From Branchinecta lynchi (lineage: Eukaryota; Arthropoda; Branchiopoda; Anostraca; Branchinectidae): a DNA stretch of 64,000 bases. The DNA is taken from NCBI GenBank assembly GCA_023053575.1, contig JAKZAP010000009.1:18147869-18211868 (forward strand). The letters are read 5' to 3'. The notes beneath the pieces were generated by a model, which saw only the letters and a program-made list of their open reading frames with translations, ran no database searches and had not been told where the DNA came from. The translations under genes and the position numbers were made by a program. Below are positions 12,557 to 24,500 of this stretch, one piece after another. Position 1 is the first letter of the stretch. Each line of letters starts with the position of its first letter.

Positions 12557-15500
12557 ATCTTTGCGTAAAGAATTAGAATGATTTTTTAACCCGATTTGAC
12601 CTCACTCGAGAGTAAAGCAGCGACCACTCCCTGCTATTGCGTTCGTCGCGTCAGATTATTGAGCACCCCTCTGACGTATCCGATAGAGTATTTCTGTTTT
12701 CCCTATCTCTGAAAAGGTCCATATACCTAATATCCATTTTGGGGAAAAGAAGCTTATTTTTCTGGAACTTTTTGTCCGGAAAAATAAGCCTTTGTTATGG
12801 GGAAGATTCTTTATTACGTATATACCAGACCATTTCACATCTGGAACACAAAGAAATCAGCACTTTTCTAAGTGGAAAGGCCAGTCTTCACATAGAGAGA
12901 TGGAGCAAAGACATTGTAATCCCCCACAGGGGCCGGCCTGGGATGCTTGACTCGCCAATGCTCCATTGTCTGTGAAAAATCCTTACCCCACTTTACTGTT
13001 CTTATCTATTTTAGTTAGTTTAGCACTATCGCGGTTGGATTTAAACAGTCTTCCTAGTTTGTAAATACTCCTTGATCACAAGCTGACTTGGAAACAGCTG
13101 ACGAATATTGTAGCTGACTTTCCGTCCTAATATATATGATATATGTTTATACTCGCTTTGTTTAATATGTATTCCTGAATTTGTTCCGTAATTCGTAGCG
13201 TGTAGCCTTTGTTATGGTGAAGATTCGCACCCACCCTGGGAATCGGTGTACATCAAACGCAGGCAGCCGCAAGGATGTTAATTTGTTATCGTAAACCTTG
13301 TGCGTTAGAAGGCATTCTTTTACTTTTTTCACAATTTCTTATTTTCGAGCTGGTATTTTTCTTTGAATAAATGAGAAATACCAAATCGAAAGTAAGAAAC
13401 TAAGTTTGTTCTGGAATATACTTTAATATTACATAATTACTTCACTTATACTCTCAGTTTATTTTTTCTTTACTTTTCGTGAAATATTGGACTGCGGCAA
13501 CACAGATAATGATAATATTGATTTTATTTATGACCCGCCAAAGGTACAAAAGTAAAAGAAAAGGAAAGAAAAGAAGAAGAAAAGATTGCCACAAGAAGAA
13601 AGAGTCAATGCATTAATACATTGTAAAAACTCGTAAATATATTAATGCATATATCTAACTACTGTTTGTCTATGTACAGACAAGTAAAAGACAAAGCTCC
13701 CGACACTACTGCAAAACTCCAGGATCTTAATGATAATTTATCAGCACAAGCATACTAACGGCATACTCCATATCACGGGCTCGTCCGTTTGTTCTGTTGA
13801 TTTTTGTTGTCTATTTTGTTGTACTGGTTGTTTTTTCCTGTTGTTTATTTTGTTTCTTTCTCGTTTTACTCCACTATCTTCGCATTTTTCTTGTGCAGTG
13901 GGTGATGAATATATTATTATTATATTTGCTTAGGTTCGGATTCTTTGCGGGATGGGTTGCGCAAACGCGAAATAGGCACGGATCCCATCCTTGCGTTGCG
14001 TAGATTTTTGTACACAAAGCTTGTGCAGTTGCGTGTTTCAATGGGAAAGCAAGTTGTTCGTCTGTACCTTATTTTACAACCTGTCAGGGCTGTTGTCAGG
14101 GCTGAATGAATAAATTCATTCATTCTCTTTATATGTCCCAGTTCAGTAAGAATGGAAGATATATCCAGTAGCCCACTTCTTTACCTGAATGAAGGACAAT
14201 CGCTTTGGTGGTAGGATCAGCTCTCAGGGAAATTGCGGCTTGTGAACCAGTCGAAGGTGGAGATAATGGATCCTAAATTGTCCTGTTGTTTCTGGCCTAG
14301 TTGATTGCTGATCTCAGCGGTTTTGTTTTTGCTTCAGTTCTTTCATCTGTGGATATTTTGTTCCTGTTGTATCATGGAATCAGTCAAGAATAGAGGGTGC
14401 TCACTCTTGGGATGGGTGTACACATTACGCGGTTATGAAGTCAATATCGCGCTGCAAACCTTGAGGTAGAAAATTGATTAATATTCTTTGAGCCCAAGCT
14501 GGCTTTGAAACATATATTCAAACAAAGTCGTAATCGTAGCTGACGTATATCCGTTGTAAACATTGTTTGAATAGAAAATTGATTTCTTGCCAGCATCGGA
14601 TCCCGACCTGACTGTTCAGCCCGTGGCAGAAGATGATACTTGCGCGGTTGTGAGTTCAGTATCGTCCTCTGTGCTGCAAATTTCGAGATTGCAGATTGAT
14701 TCCTTGTCAGCAGCAATTCCCGACCGTGCAGCAGATTGCGCCAGATGCACTGCTCGAGTGAACATCTGTGGTTCAGGTCGAAAATTTTTAAAATTCGTAA
14801 AATCGACAGAATATTAGGATCAATTTTCATGCTTCCGAACACGAGTGTGAATCCGCTAGATGGCGCCAGCTCAAAGGTGTCTGAGCTTAAGTCACATTCG
14901 GCCTGGCTGGCCGTCTTCGGGTCGCAGCGACGCCCTTGGGCGGTTCCTAGTGCTTATTCAACATTATCTTCACCTTTGTATGGGGTGTGTACGACCGATG
15001 AAGAAACGTATGCATTGTATTGTCCCATTATGCAGCATCGACCTTCGAAGTCAGCCATGTGATACTTTGAAACCCAAAATTTGCAATCGAATCCTGAAAA
15101 CAGCTTATGTCCTTCCCGGAAAGAGACCCACAAATTATTACCTTACCTTGAATTGCACTTCGGACCAATCTAAGATTTGAACCCTGTAAATGTCGGTTGC
15201 CAATTAAAAATTGCAAAATAAAAGTTTGCTTTCCGTATTTCGTCTTCAGATACGTTCAGTCAATTTACTTTCAAAGGGAATACTTCAAGCAGGATAAGTG
15301 GGAAGTCAGTATGCACGGTTTCCTTTTGATCTCTAATTCTTTCAGTGTCCCAAACGGGGGGTGGGGGGCATCAGGTGGTAGAATTCCCAGTATTTATGTT
15401 TTTATTTATTTACCTACCAACTTTGTGGAAGTTCAGAGAAAAAGCTTGTTCTTTGATATTTCAAATCCGACAACCGTGTGCTTCTGATTTCAAACCTGGC

Positions 15501-15566
15501 GCGTCAGTGTGTCGGGTGATTAATTAAGGACACGGTTCAGGTTTGGTTGAAGTGTCAATTTTTTCC
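12557..15566. other. Intron with small E fragments
   Basis: E-family fragments lie at about 13066-13140 and 14483-14580. The frame at 14441-14842 (-) overlaps one and shows no known motif. No exon was recognised, including a deliberate look for the missing RRM2 start. Confidence 0.45.
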
Positions 15567-16738
15567 TTTTTGAGATCCCAAAACGTAAGTGGAGGGATAC
15601 CTATGACATCGCAGAAGTTGTCCGTCTGTCCGTCCGTCTGTAAGCACGATAACTCTCGAAGGGAATGAGATATTTTGATGAAACTTGGTGTGTGGATTCG
15701 TTGGGTCGTCGGACCAGTCAGTTCGTAGATGGGCTTTGTAGCCCTGCATTTAGGGGTGGGGGAGGGGGTTCAAATTAAGGGGCAAACAAAATATTTTGAA
15801 ACAGCTAATGTGATAGTCGAGTATGGGGTAGAAGACATGCTGAGCACGATGGTGAAAACTATTTTGTCATCGGACGGGTAGTTCGCCCGGAATCCGGCAA
15901 AACCGGAAAGTTTGTTAAAAGTAAAAGTTTTATTTGAAGTTAATTAGATGCTTGATTTAGGAGTAGGAAGACATGCTGAAGACGATGGTGAAAACCAGTT
16001 TCTCGAGGGACAAGTAGTTCGCCCGGAATTCGGCCGAAACCGGAAAGTTTGTTAAAATTACAAGTTTTATTTCGAGTTGATTAGATGTTCGATTTAGGAC
16101 AAGAGGACATGTTGAGCACTTATGCGAAAACAATTTTCTACCCGGACATGTAGTTCGCTCAGAATCCGGCTAAAACCGGAAAGTTGGTTAGAAGTAAAAG
16201 TTTAATCTGAAGTTGATTCAATGGTTGATTTATGGGAAAAGACATGCTGAACAAGATGGTGAAAATCATTTTCTCGCTGGACAACTAGTTCGCCCGGAAT
16301 CCGGCCAAAACCGGAAGATTTGTTAAAAGCAAAAGTTCGATTAGATGACAGATTAAGGGGTAAGAAGAGAGGCTGAGTCAGTTTATGAAAATATTTTTTT
16401 ACCCGGACATAAAATTATTCCGGAATCCGGTTGTAACCGGATTTTTTTTTAAGTCAAACTTTTATTCAAAGTTGATTAGATGTTCTTAATAGGGATAAGG
16501 AGATACGCTGGTTTTGGTTTTGTATTTTTTTGTTTGCTGGACTAGTAGTTCGCTCGGAAGTCGGCAGGAAGTCTCGGTCAGTATCGTCAAAATAGATATG
16601 GCTTATAGAGGTATATCTGAACTTGGTTTTCTCTGATGATTAGCCTGTCCAAGACTGGATCTGGCGAAGACAAGACTCGATTGTCTGAATCAATTATTAG
16701 ATTTTTGGGATCCTATCGACACCTTTGGTCTTGTTATA
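15567..16738 (+). mobile_element. Composite element A, copy 2 (longest)
   Basis: The left module has GAGATCCCAAAACGTAAGTG and a GTCCGTCCGTCTGT run. About six imperfect tandem units of about 110-130 bp follow, each with CCGGAATCCGGC-AAAACCGGAAA and a GTAAAAGTTTTAT step. The right module ends TTTTGGGATCCTATCGACAC. Both ends contain GGGATCCC. There is no coding capacity, so it is probably non-autonomous. Confidence 0.8.
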
Positions 16739-16753
16739 TTATTCCTGTCCGAA

Positions 16754-17426
16754 CTGGTGGTCGTCAAAGGTTCGTCTTATCTCCGTACTTATTCAAGTCG
16801 GCCATATTTTCTTGTCTCGATTCTTTACACGCTGCTTATGTTTATAAAGAGAATGCCTTCAGCTACATAGCCTACTCGTTTGACTTGCTCTTAGTAAGCC
16901 GTACCCGATCCGCACTCACCAAAAAAGGCTGTAAGCTGTCGTCGCACTGCTCAAAATCGGCCTTGAATTTAACCTCTCAAAATATGAGTACCTGCATTTC
17001 AACTCTTCGACAAATGGTTTGAATGCATCTAAACCTTATATCTCTCTTGGATCGTTCGTCGTCAAATCAACAGACTCTCTACGATGGCTTGGCATAACAT
17101 TTAAGCCTTCGTTGTCAAATTTTACTCTTCGTAAAGCTTTGGGAAAATTGTGCATTACCTTCTGTGCTCCTATACTATTTCGTTCTGGTGTCACTCATGT
17201 TGTGCGAAAGAAGGAGATTAAAAAGATGAGATCATGTTATTTTAAATATAAAAAGCCCCTGCTCGACTTGTCGAAATTATATCATAACCATACATTGACG
17301 GAGAAGTTAAAAATTCAAAGTGCTAGTGTTACCCTTTTGGATGTTTCCTTGTCGCTATCGAAAATCATTGACAACCCATCCCAACCAGCGCACGACCGTC
17401 TCCACTGCTTCCTGGCCGAAGATTGA
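16754..17426 (+). pseudogene. LINE reverse transcriptase fragment (decayed)
   Basis: Frame one (to 17022) has RQRFVLSPYLFKSAIF, the RT motif normally RxGSVLSPxLF, and YIAYSFDLLLV, where the catalytic YADD has become YSFD. After a frame change, 17019-17426 has SLRWLGITFKPSLSNFTLR and a C-terminal region ending in a stop at 17426. Frame disruption and loss of the Asp pair mean it is dead. It abuts element A's right end. Confidence 0.75.
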
Positions 17427-17760
17427 AAATGAGTGTCTTTTTATGTGTTTTATTTGTTTTCTTTCATTTATTCTGCTTTTTCGAAATGGCAGGTTACAAA
17501 TAAATTTTTTACTGACTTACTTATATCAGATTTACATAAATTGACAAGTTTTTTGTTTATTTTTTTCACTGTTTGGGTCTTCTTCGATGGTAGCCCGAGG
17601 AAAGGATGTACTTAGATGGGCACGTTGCCGACCCCTCGAGAGTACCCCCTTTTAATTTGAAAGAAGAGCCAATCTGTCTAATGGCAGGAATGCAGTATGG
17701 AAATTTATATTAGTAAAAGATTAATAATGAACTTTGGAAATTGAGAGGATAATATTGGCA
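17427..17760 (+). mobile_element. 3' UTR of the same LINE
   Basis: Follows the RT stop. The segment 17560-17745 (TTTGGGTCTTCTTCGATGGT ... GAAGAGCCAATCTGTC) recurs at 18938-19115 without the coding part, as expected for 5'-truncated LINE copies. Confidence 0.7.
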
Positions 17761-18231
17761 ACGTGTACGAAAATCGCATGTATGGGTGATCGCTAGAGGC
17801 GGCAGTCACCCACGAAAAGCTGCTACTTAGTACTTAGTTTCACGCAATGGACTTTCGTTGCATATAATTTGATAGTAGTATGATAGATAAAGAATGATGT
17901 ATTAAAAGCACAGTTTCAGTGATGCCTGCAGGTGAAACTGTTAATTTAAACAAACTTCACTCGCACTTCCTTTATATCCTTCCGCTTCTCATACCCACGC
18001 CATATTTTTTTTATTTTATTTTTATAAATTCGTGCTCTGCAAATCATGTTTGCGTTTGAGCTTGTTAACAACTAATAATATGCAATGACTAATAATAACA
18101 TTTAGACAAAAAGTTCTGCTAGGCTAATGTGACATTATTCTTTGTTTACTGCCGGGTATGAATTTGAAGGGTACCCGTACTATTGCGCTATACAATTGGG
18201 TAGTAAAGATTTGAAAGCGGCTCCGTGTCAT
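17761..18231. other. Intron, nothing recognised
   Basis: AT-rich sequence with no recognisable feature. Confidence 0.4.
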
Positions 18232-18393
18232 AAGTTTCTCCGAATAAAGATTAAAGTTAACTGCTGTATTTACTACTGGGATTAATTTATCTCTACTGGG
18301 ATAAGATTAATCGGAATTAGAGATAAACTTACCTCAACAAAGACATGATCAATCCCAGTAGCAAATCCTGCAGGATTTTCGTGTACAGTGTAG
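18232..18393. mobile_element. Palindromic MITE B, copy 1
   Basis: Contains GGGATTAATTTATCTC and the inverse AATCCCAGTAGCAAAT, and ends TGTACAGTGTAG. Outer text (TTTCTCCGAATAAAGATTAA) matches the other B copies. It ends 54 bp upstream of a TIA1 exon. Confidence 0.8.
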
Positions 18394-18447
18394 TTCCACC
18401 ATATACTCCAAAAGTGGTTCTGAAGTAATTTAGGTTTTTCATTCTAG

Positions 18448-18523
18448 GGACTGCCGAGTTGTACGTGACCCTCAGACACTCAAATCTAAAGGATATGGCT
18501 TCGTTTCCTTCGTTAAGAAGACT
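18448..18523 (+). CDS. TIA1: TIA1 exon: RRM2 middle, RNP1
   Basis: The exon is bounded by the acceptor ttctag and the strong donor gtaagt. Its first G finishes a codon from the missing upstream exon, then 25 codons follow. The peptide starts [17 protein letters not shown] and continues through FVSF to [11 protein letters not shown] is the RRM2 RNP1 motif on beta-3. It ends in phase 0. A palindromic MITE ends 54 bp before this exon. Confidence 0.92.
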
Positions 18524-21500
18524 GTAAGTCCCCCGCCCCCATCCCCTCCCCCGTCAATTGTGACTTTAGATTATCAAACCCATTAGTGACGCTCCTGATC
18601 TTGGACTTAGCGCTGTTTTTTTTCTGTTATTTTAATATTACCTGTTGAATTTCCTTTTTGCTACTTGTTTTTTTTTGTAAAGTAGTTCATTATGTTCAGC
18701 TCGCTTTAGAGCATAGTAGCAGTTAGTAGTAGTAGAAATAGTGGAATAGTTTATTAACAAACACAAACAATAATCGATCAGTAGCACAGCTAAAGCAATA
18801 GACGATACCACATCTTTGAACCTTTTTTTTTTACCGTCTGAATGTATATTTCTGTGTTTTTTTTTGTCCTTCGTCCTTTCTTTTTTTGTCATATCCGTCT
18901 AATGCAGTCATATGTTAGATCTACATGTACTGACGTGTTTTTTGTTTGCTTTTTCTGTTTGGGTCTTCTTCGATGGTAGCCCAATGAAAGGGTGTCCTTA
19001 GATAGACACGCTGCCAACCCCTCGAGAGTCCTTGTAATGTGAAAGAAGAGCCAATCTGTCCAATGGCAGGAGTGCAGTATGAAAATTTATGTTTGTAAAA
19101 GATTAATAGTGAACTAAGTCATAAATTATTTCTTATAAATTAATTGCATAAAACAACTAGTTTCTGGAAAAAATGATTTTTGTTTGATTTAAAGGACCCC
19201 TCGCACTATTTATTCTTCAATCTACAGTATTTTTAAATATTTGAATACTTTAAAACTAGGCTGTGCTTTCAACAAATAACCCACGGTTTTGTCTGTTTTA
19301 AGCCTTTTCCGAGACCCTTTGACTTGTAGCGAAAACAGGGAAACAATTTACATAACTGGTTTTTCTGATGGAAAAGCTTCTTGCAGACGACCGCCGACAG
19401 CGTGATACACATCGAAGGTAGCAAAATACGGCAATTGGGAAAATCAGCGTGGTTTCGTTAGAGGGTTAGAATGTACCGTACGAAATTGGGGTCTCCGGGT
19501 TTAGTAATATATGGAATGATTATGGAAGTAGGTTGCGTTAGTATTATAGGTAAGACAGGTCCTTTAAGGAAGCCAAATGTGATGTGGCCCTGCAAGGAAT
19601 TGAGCACATAGGTGGGTGCCTGCGTCGACTCTATCCCCCCCCCTCCCCGATTCAACTTTTCAGTCAAATTGACGGCGGTGAAACTGTCTCACAGATCCAT
19701 AAACATAGCCTGTTCGAGTCCTGTTCGCGGCTTTTGTCCCTCAACTGCTCCTGTTCCTCTAAAAGTCAGTACTTCAACCTTTTCAGACCGGAACAATTCG
19801 GATCCCGGTCCCCTGACAGCGGGTCATTATTGGCTGATGGATTTGTTTCGTTCCGGGACACGGGAATGTTTTCCACACCGGAAAACTTACTTAACTTCAC
19901 CTGAGGGGTCGATAGTCAGGAGGGAGTTTATCGTACCACGCCCTAATGTCAAAAATTACTTATGGGACTCGGCTGGACGCAAGGGATCCCGGATGATTAT
20001 GAGATGAGACTATGCGGTGGGAAAGGAATAGCAGGAATTGGCACCAACAGGAATAAAAGGTCAAATACCTTTTAGAAGCTGCTAAGTGTTTATAGTGAAA
20101 CTCGTAACCCTAGGTTGACACAGAGCAAATCGCGGCGATGAACGAGATTTTTCAATCGCAGCGGGTAGAAGATTTGTATCGCCTGGATTTTCACACTGAA
20201 TTTTCGTCGGCAACAGAATTTAACGCGACAAATAAAAACAAAAAAAAATATTTTCTCACTTTTCATACAAAATTGGGTAGAACTGAACAGCAATAATTAA
20301 TTTTTCTAAGAGTGGATCATCAAAAGGGTCGTCCATGTTGCTGTTGCGTACATAAAATCGTACAATCGCCCGATTAAAGTTGAATTTTCCCCAACATTGA
20401 AAATCGCCTGGCGAAGCAACAGAATTGCCGATTTTGGCGACGAAAATCTAGGCGATGGCCGATATCGCCTCTGTGTGAACGTCTGTGTGAACCTAGGGTA
20501 AGTTGCCGAATTGCCTCTCGGTGCTCGGTTCCCAAAAACAAAACTAAAATAGATATTCCTTCAGTCCAAGGTGACTGCGAATCATATTTGACACTGACAT
20601 TTTATTATATATAAACGGACTACATTTTATTAGAGCTTTTTTGCCCTTCTTGGCAAGGGTTCTCTTCAGGCTCTGGCCGCTCAGGTATTAAACATAAAAT
20701 TAAAGCTTCAACACAAAAAATCAACGAAGAAACCAACGAAAATGGGGTTTTTATAGGCCATTGTTGGTTTTTGGTTTGTTTTAGTTTTTTTGGCTGTTGA
20801 TCTTCATCCTCGTTTTGGCATTTTTTCTCGAAATTTTCTGTCTGTGCTGAAGAAGGGAGGCGGTTGTCCTCCCGAAATATTCGCCTTTTATTTCAATATA
20901 TTCGTTGGCCTATAAAAAAAAACCATTTTCGTTGGTTTCTTCGTTGATTTTTTGTGATATGTCAGGCCAATGTGGCTTACGAACTTATCTAAAGCTTTAA
21001 CTTCTTTATTTTTCTGTCGGTTATCGGAACTACGAGGGTAAAGGTCAAATACGCTTTGGAAGCTGCAAAGTGTTTACAGTGCAATTCGTATATTTCTAGC
21101 GGTACTTAGATTTCAGGTATATACGTTGGTATAAAATGGTAGCGCGGAGGTGGTGTATAACGGTTCCTTTCCTTCGGTGGTAGAGCTACGTACAACACAG
21201 GTTGATTTATAAATGAATGTTTATTTTACCTTAGACGGTGTTACTTCAACTGTTACGATGCTACGGCTTAACAATAATCCTCAATATACTGAAACTACAA
21301 ACTGAAAATAAATTTTTATTATTTTGTAATAATTAATTTTTAATAAAATTAATTTTTAAATTTTAAAATTAAATTTTTCAGTTCAGTTTTTCTTTAGTCA
21401 AAAAAATGCGAAGGATAAATCCGGTTATTGGTTTTTGGTGTCATAAATATAAAATCAAGTCAACAAGTTTATTATTGGTTCTTGGTCTCGTAAAGAACAT

Positions 21501-24500
21501 CAAGTTCAAGTTTTTTAATTTTACACAAAAATACCAATACATGACACAAGCACTGTGGAGAACACAAATTTGAACATGCAGTGCTTGTAAAAAAAATTTT
21601 TACTATAGTAACAACAACTATAAATCCAACAAAAACAATATAGCTTAACATCCAGTCAACAAGTCCAAAATAACAAAATAGAAAATCAGTATGTGCAATT
21701 GACAAATATAAACGTATGTTTGTGAACCCGGCATTAAAGAGCTTGACACATAAAGCCACCGAGTTGCTTCCTCCCCGTGGTCAGTCCCTCATAACTCTCT
21801 TTGTTTTATCAGTTTGGATAGCAGAAAGCAAAATTTTCCAAAAAGTTTAACAAAACCCCATTCATACCTTCTGGCATGCAAATACAGTCGCTTTGTTTAT
21901 AAAAAGAAGACATGGTTAATAACTGTAATCATACACGAAAAATATTACTGGCCAAACACCACTAGAACATTTTGGAAAGGGCCTGGAATTTAAAGAAGTC
22001 TTTCACTAAATGTCGGGTTAAGTCTCTCTTATTTCTATTAGACCGTGTCATGTATTATTTCATCAACCCAAGTCCTAATAAATGTCATTTGGCTGCCAGT
22101 TCCCTCTTCGCTTATTAAAAAATTGATATACTCTTTGGAAATTAAATTTTAAGAATTTTCTTCTATAGTACTTGCCAGATTCTCCAGGACTACGATTTAC
22201 TGCTTAGACAAGTGCATTTTTAATTAAGAATGATGGGGATGTTTGAATCGGGGGGATGTTGACATGAAGAAACAAAGGGGAGGGGGCATTGTCGTGGCGA
22301 TTATTCATGGACGGGTTTTAAAGATCTCTTTATATTTTGCGCTAAACAGATACATCATCTGAGCTTTCTTCTAGCGATGTTTCGGCCCTTCTTGGCGAGG
22401 GTCCTGTTCAGGCTCAATGTAATAATAATATAATTGCACCAAAAAGTCTTTGGCCTCCATAAATTTCTCATGACACTATATACACTAAATTGAGTTTGAG
22501 TCAGGTGACAACAAACTTGATTGATTGGAAAAAAAAATATTAATGTAAATTCAGAGTTAGATTTTCCCAGCTTAAATTATAGTAACGTAGGGAAACGTAA
22601 GAAGAGGAGGTTGTAGTTAAATAAAACTGATTTAACTGATTATAAGAATTGTCCAGAAGAGGCATTGGGTTTATGAGATAAAAAAAGAAAATTTCGGTAA
22701 AAAAAAAAAAAAAATTACGCTTCAGACAAACGGACAAGAGCTGCGGAGAAAACCCTACAACCGCTATCTAAGCAAATTTGATGGTTATATTAGTAACCAG
22801 AGAATGTATCTACACTGTTACGACTTTTACACCAAGTTGGCATTTGCAATGGAATCCGAATTTGTCATTGAGATTTTAATTAATAGGTATTCTAGTCTCA
22901 CCACGTTATGTATTAGGTCGCGGTAAACAGCGAAGCTGGTTTCTTCGTCTTATTTATAAGACATTGAAAACACTGTCACGCAACGATGTAACTGGAATGA
23001 TTGATTTTTGGGATCCCAAAACGTAAGTGGAGGGATACCCATGACATCGCAAAAGTCGTCCGTCCGTCCGTCTGTCAGCACGATAACTCTTGAAGGGAAT
23101 GAGATATTTTGATGAAACTTGGTGTGAGGATTCTCTGAAGCTCGAAGTTGTTTATGAAATGGATTAGAGATTCGGTATTGGGGCGAGGAGACATGGTGAA
23201 ACCATTTTTGAACTTTGTTTTAACAGTAAAAAATATTCAAGGAATCTGACGAAAACTGAATGGCGAAGACATGACTAAATTATTTTTGGGATCCCATCGA
23301 AACCTGTGCTCTTGTTGTTTACGATTTAAGTTAATAGGTAGCCTACTCTAGTCTTACAACCATATGTAGGGAAGCCCTGTGTTTACTTTCGTGTCTTATT
23401 TTTCAACAGCAAGCGTTTGTCTGACGTTTCGTTCTTTTCTTTGTAGGACGCTGAGAATGCCATCACAAACATGAACGGTCAGTGGCTTGGAAGCAGAGCT
23501 ATCCGCACCAACTGGGCAACCCGCAAGCCCCCTGCACCCAAAGCCGACAGTAAGTGCCCCTTGTTCCTCTTTAAATCTTCACGATAAGCGCATTGGCAGG
23601 GTTGCCACGGGTAGTGATCCATCACAAATTTGATGATTTTTGTTTGGTTCTGTCACCAAAGTAATCAGTTTTGGGAATTTTCACTTCAAAAACGCCACAA
23701 AAAATACGTTTCAGAAAGCTATTACAAAATGTCAAAAAATGCTTCGATGCGATTTATCACTTTGGTGCTTTTCGGACTGTCACACACAAAGTGCCACAAA
23801 CATCACTCCAAAAAATCATACAAAAAATGCGACAAAAGTCACAGAATTTCAAAAGAAAAATTAAAAATGTTCCAAAACGCCTCGCTATGATTTCGTCTTT
23901 TGCTGATTTTGGGATAAATTTGTTTTGAATCACAGATGATTTATTTGTGTTTGGCCTAGAAACGATGCGCTACAGTTCTCTGTGACGTGACATCGTAGAA
24001 GCAAGAGTAGACACGGCGGGTAGCTTGTTGGCAGGCTAACCCCACATCTTTGAATCTCTGTTGTCCCGATGGATCCGGACCTTTTCGGGTCCGGTGCGAA
24101 CAGACGATCAGGTTTTCCCGCCGGTTTTTATACTTTCTTCTTAAGTTGAAAAGTCATAGGATGTGTATTATTATTCATAGGATGAATAATAATAAACTGC
24201 GCTGAATGGATACGTCAGTAGTTTTAATGGGGCGGTAGTTCGATCCTTGTTGGTCAAGGTCCGGTAGGTAAGGCGATATTAAGTAAGTAATACCTTTTTT
24301 ATATAAGTAGTGAAATGAAAGACAAAAATGCTCCTCAGCCGGGATTTGAACCCAGGACCCTCTGCTTACAAGGCAGGCGCTCTACCAACTGAGCTACCGA
24401 GGGGCTTGAGACAGAGTTCGCAAACCACTACAATAGTCTGGTAGAAGCCGGCCATAGGAACAGTGATCCCACCCGAAGGCAAATTCATCTAACCAGTTCA

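Larger units (their letters stand above)
18524..23446 (+). other. TIA1 intron, 4.9 kb
   Basis: Holds a LINE 3'-UTR fragment (18938-19115), fold-back pieces at 20560-20700 and 22330-22420, an inverted-repeat element at 20710-20958, and element A at 23005-23320. The remaining sequence, including 19120-20550 and 20960-22300, shows nothing recognisable. Confidence 0.6.

Noticed and set aside
14441..14842. 133-codon minus-strand frame
   Set aside because: Overlaps a fold-back E fragment and has no recognisable domain.
23630..23928. Three overlapping Lys-rich frames just after a TIA1 exon
   Set aside because: AT-rich sequence read in all three frames; it begins at a hAT-like end and lacks motifs.
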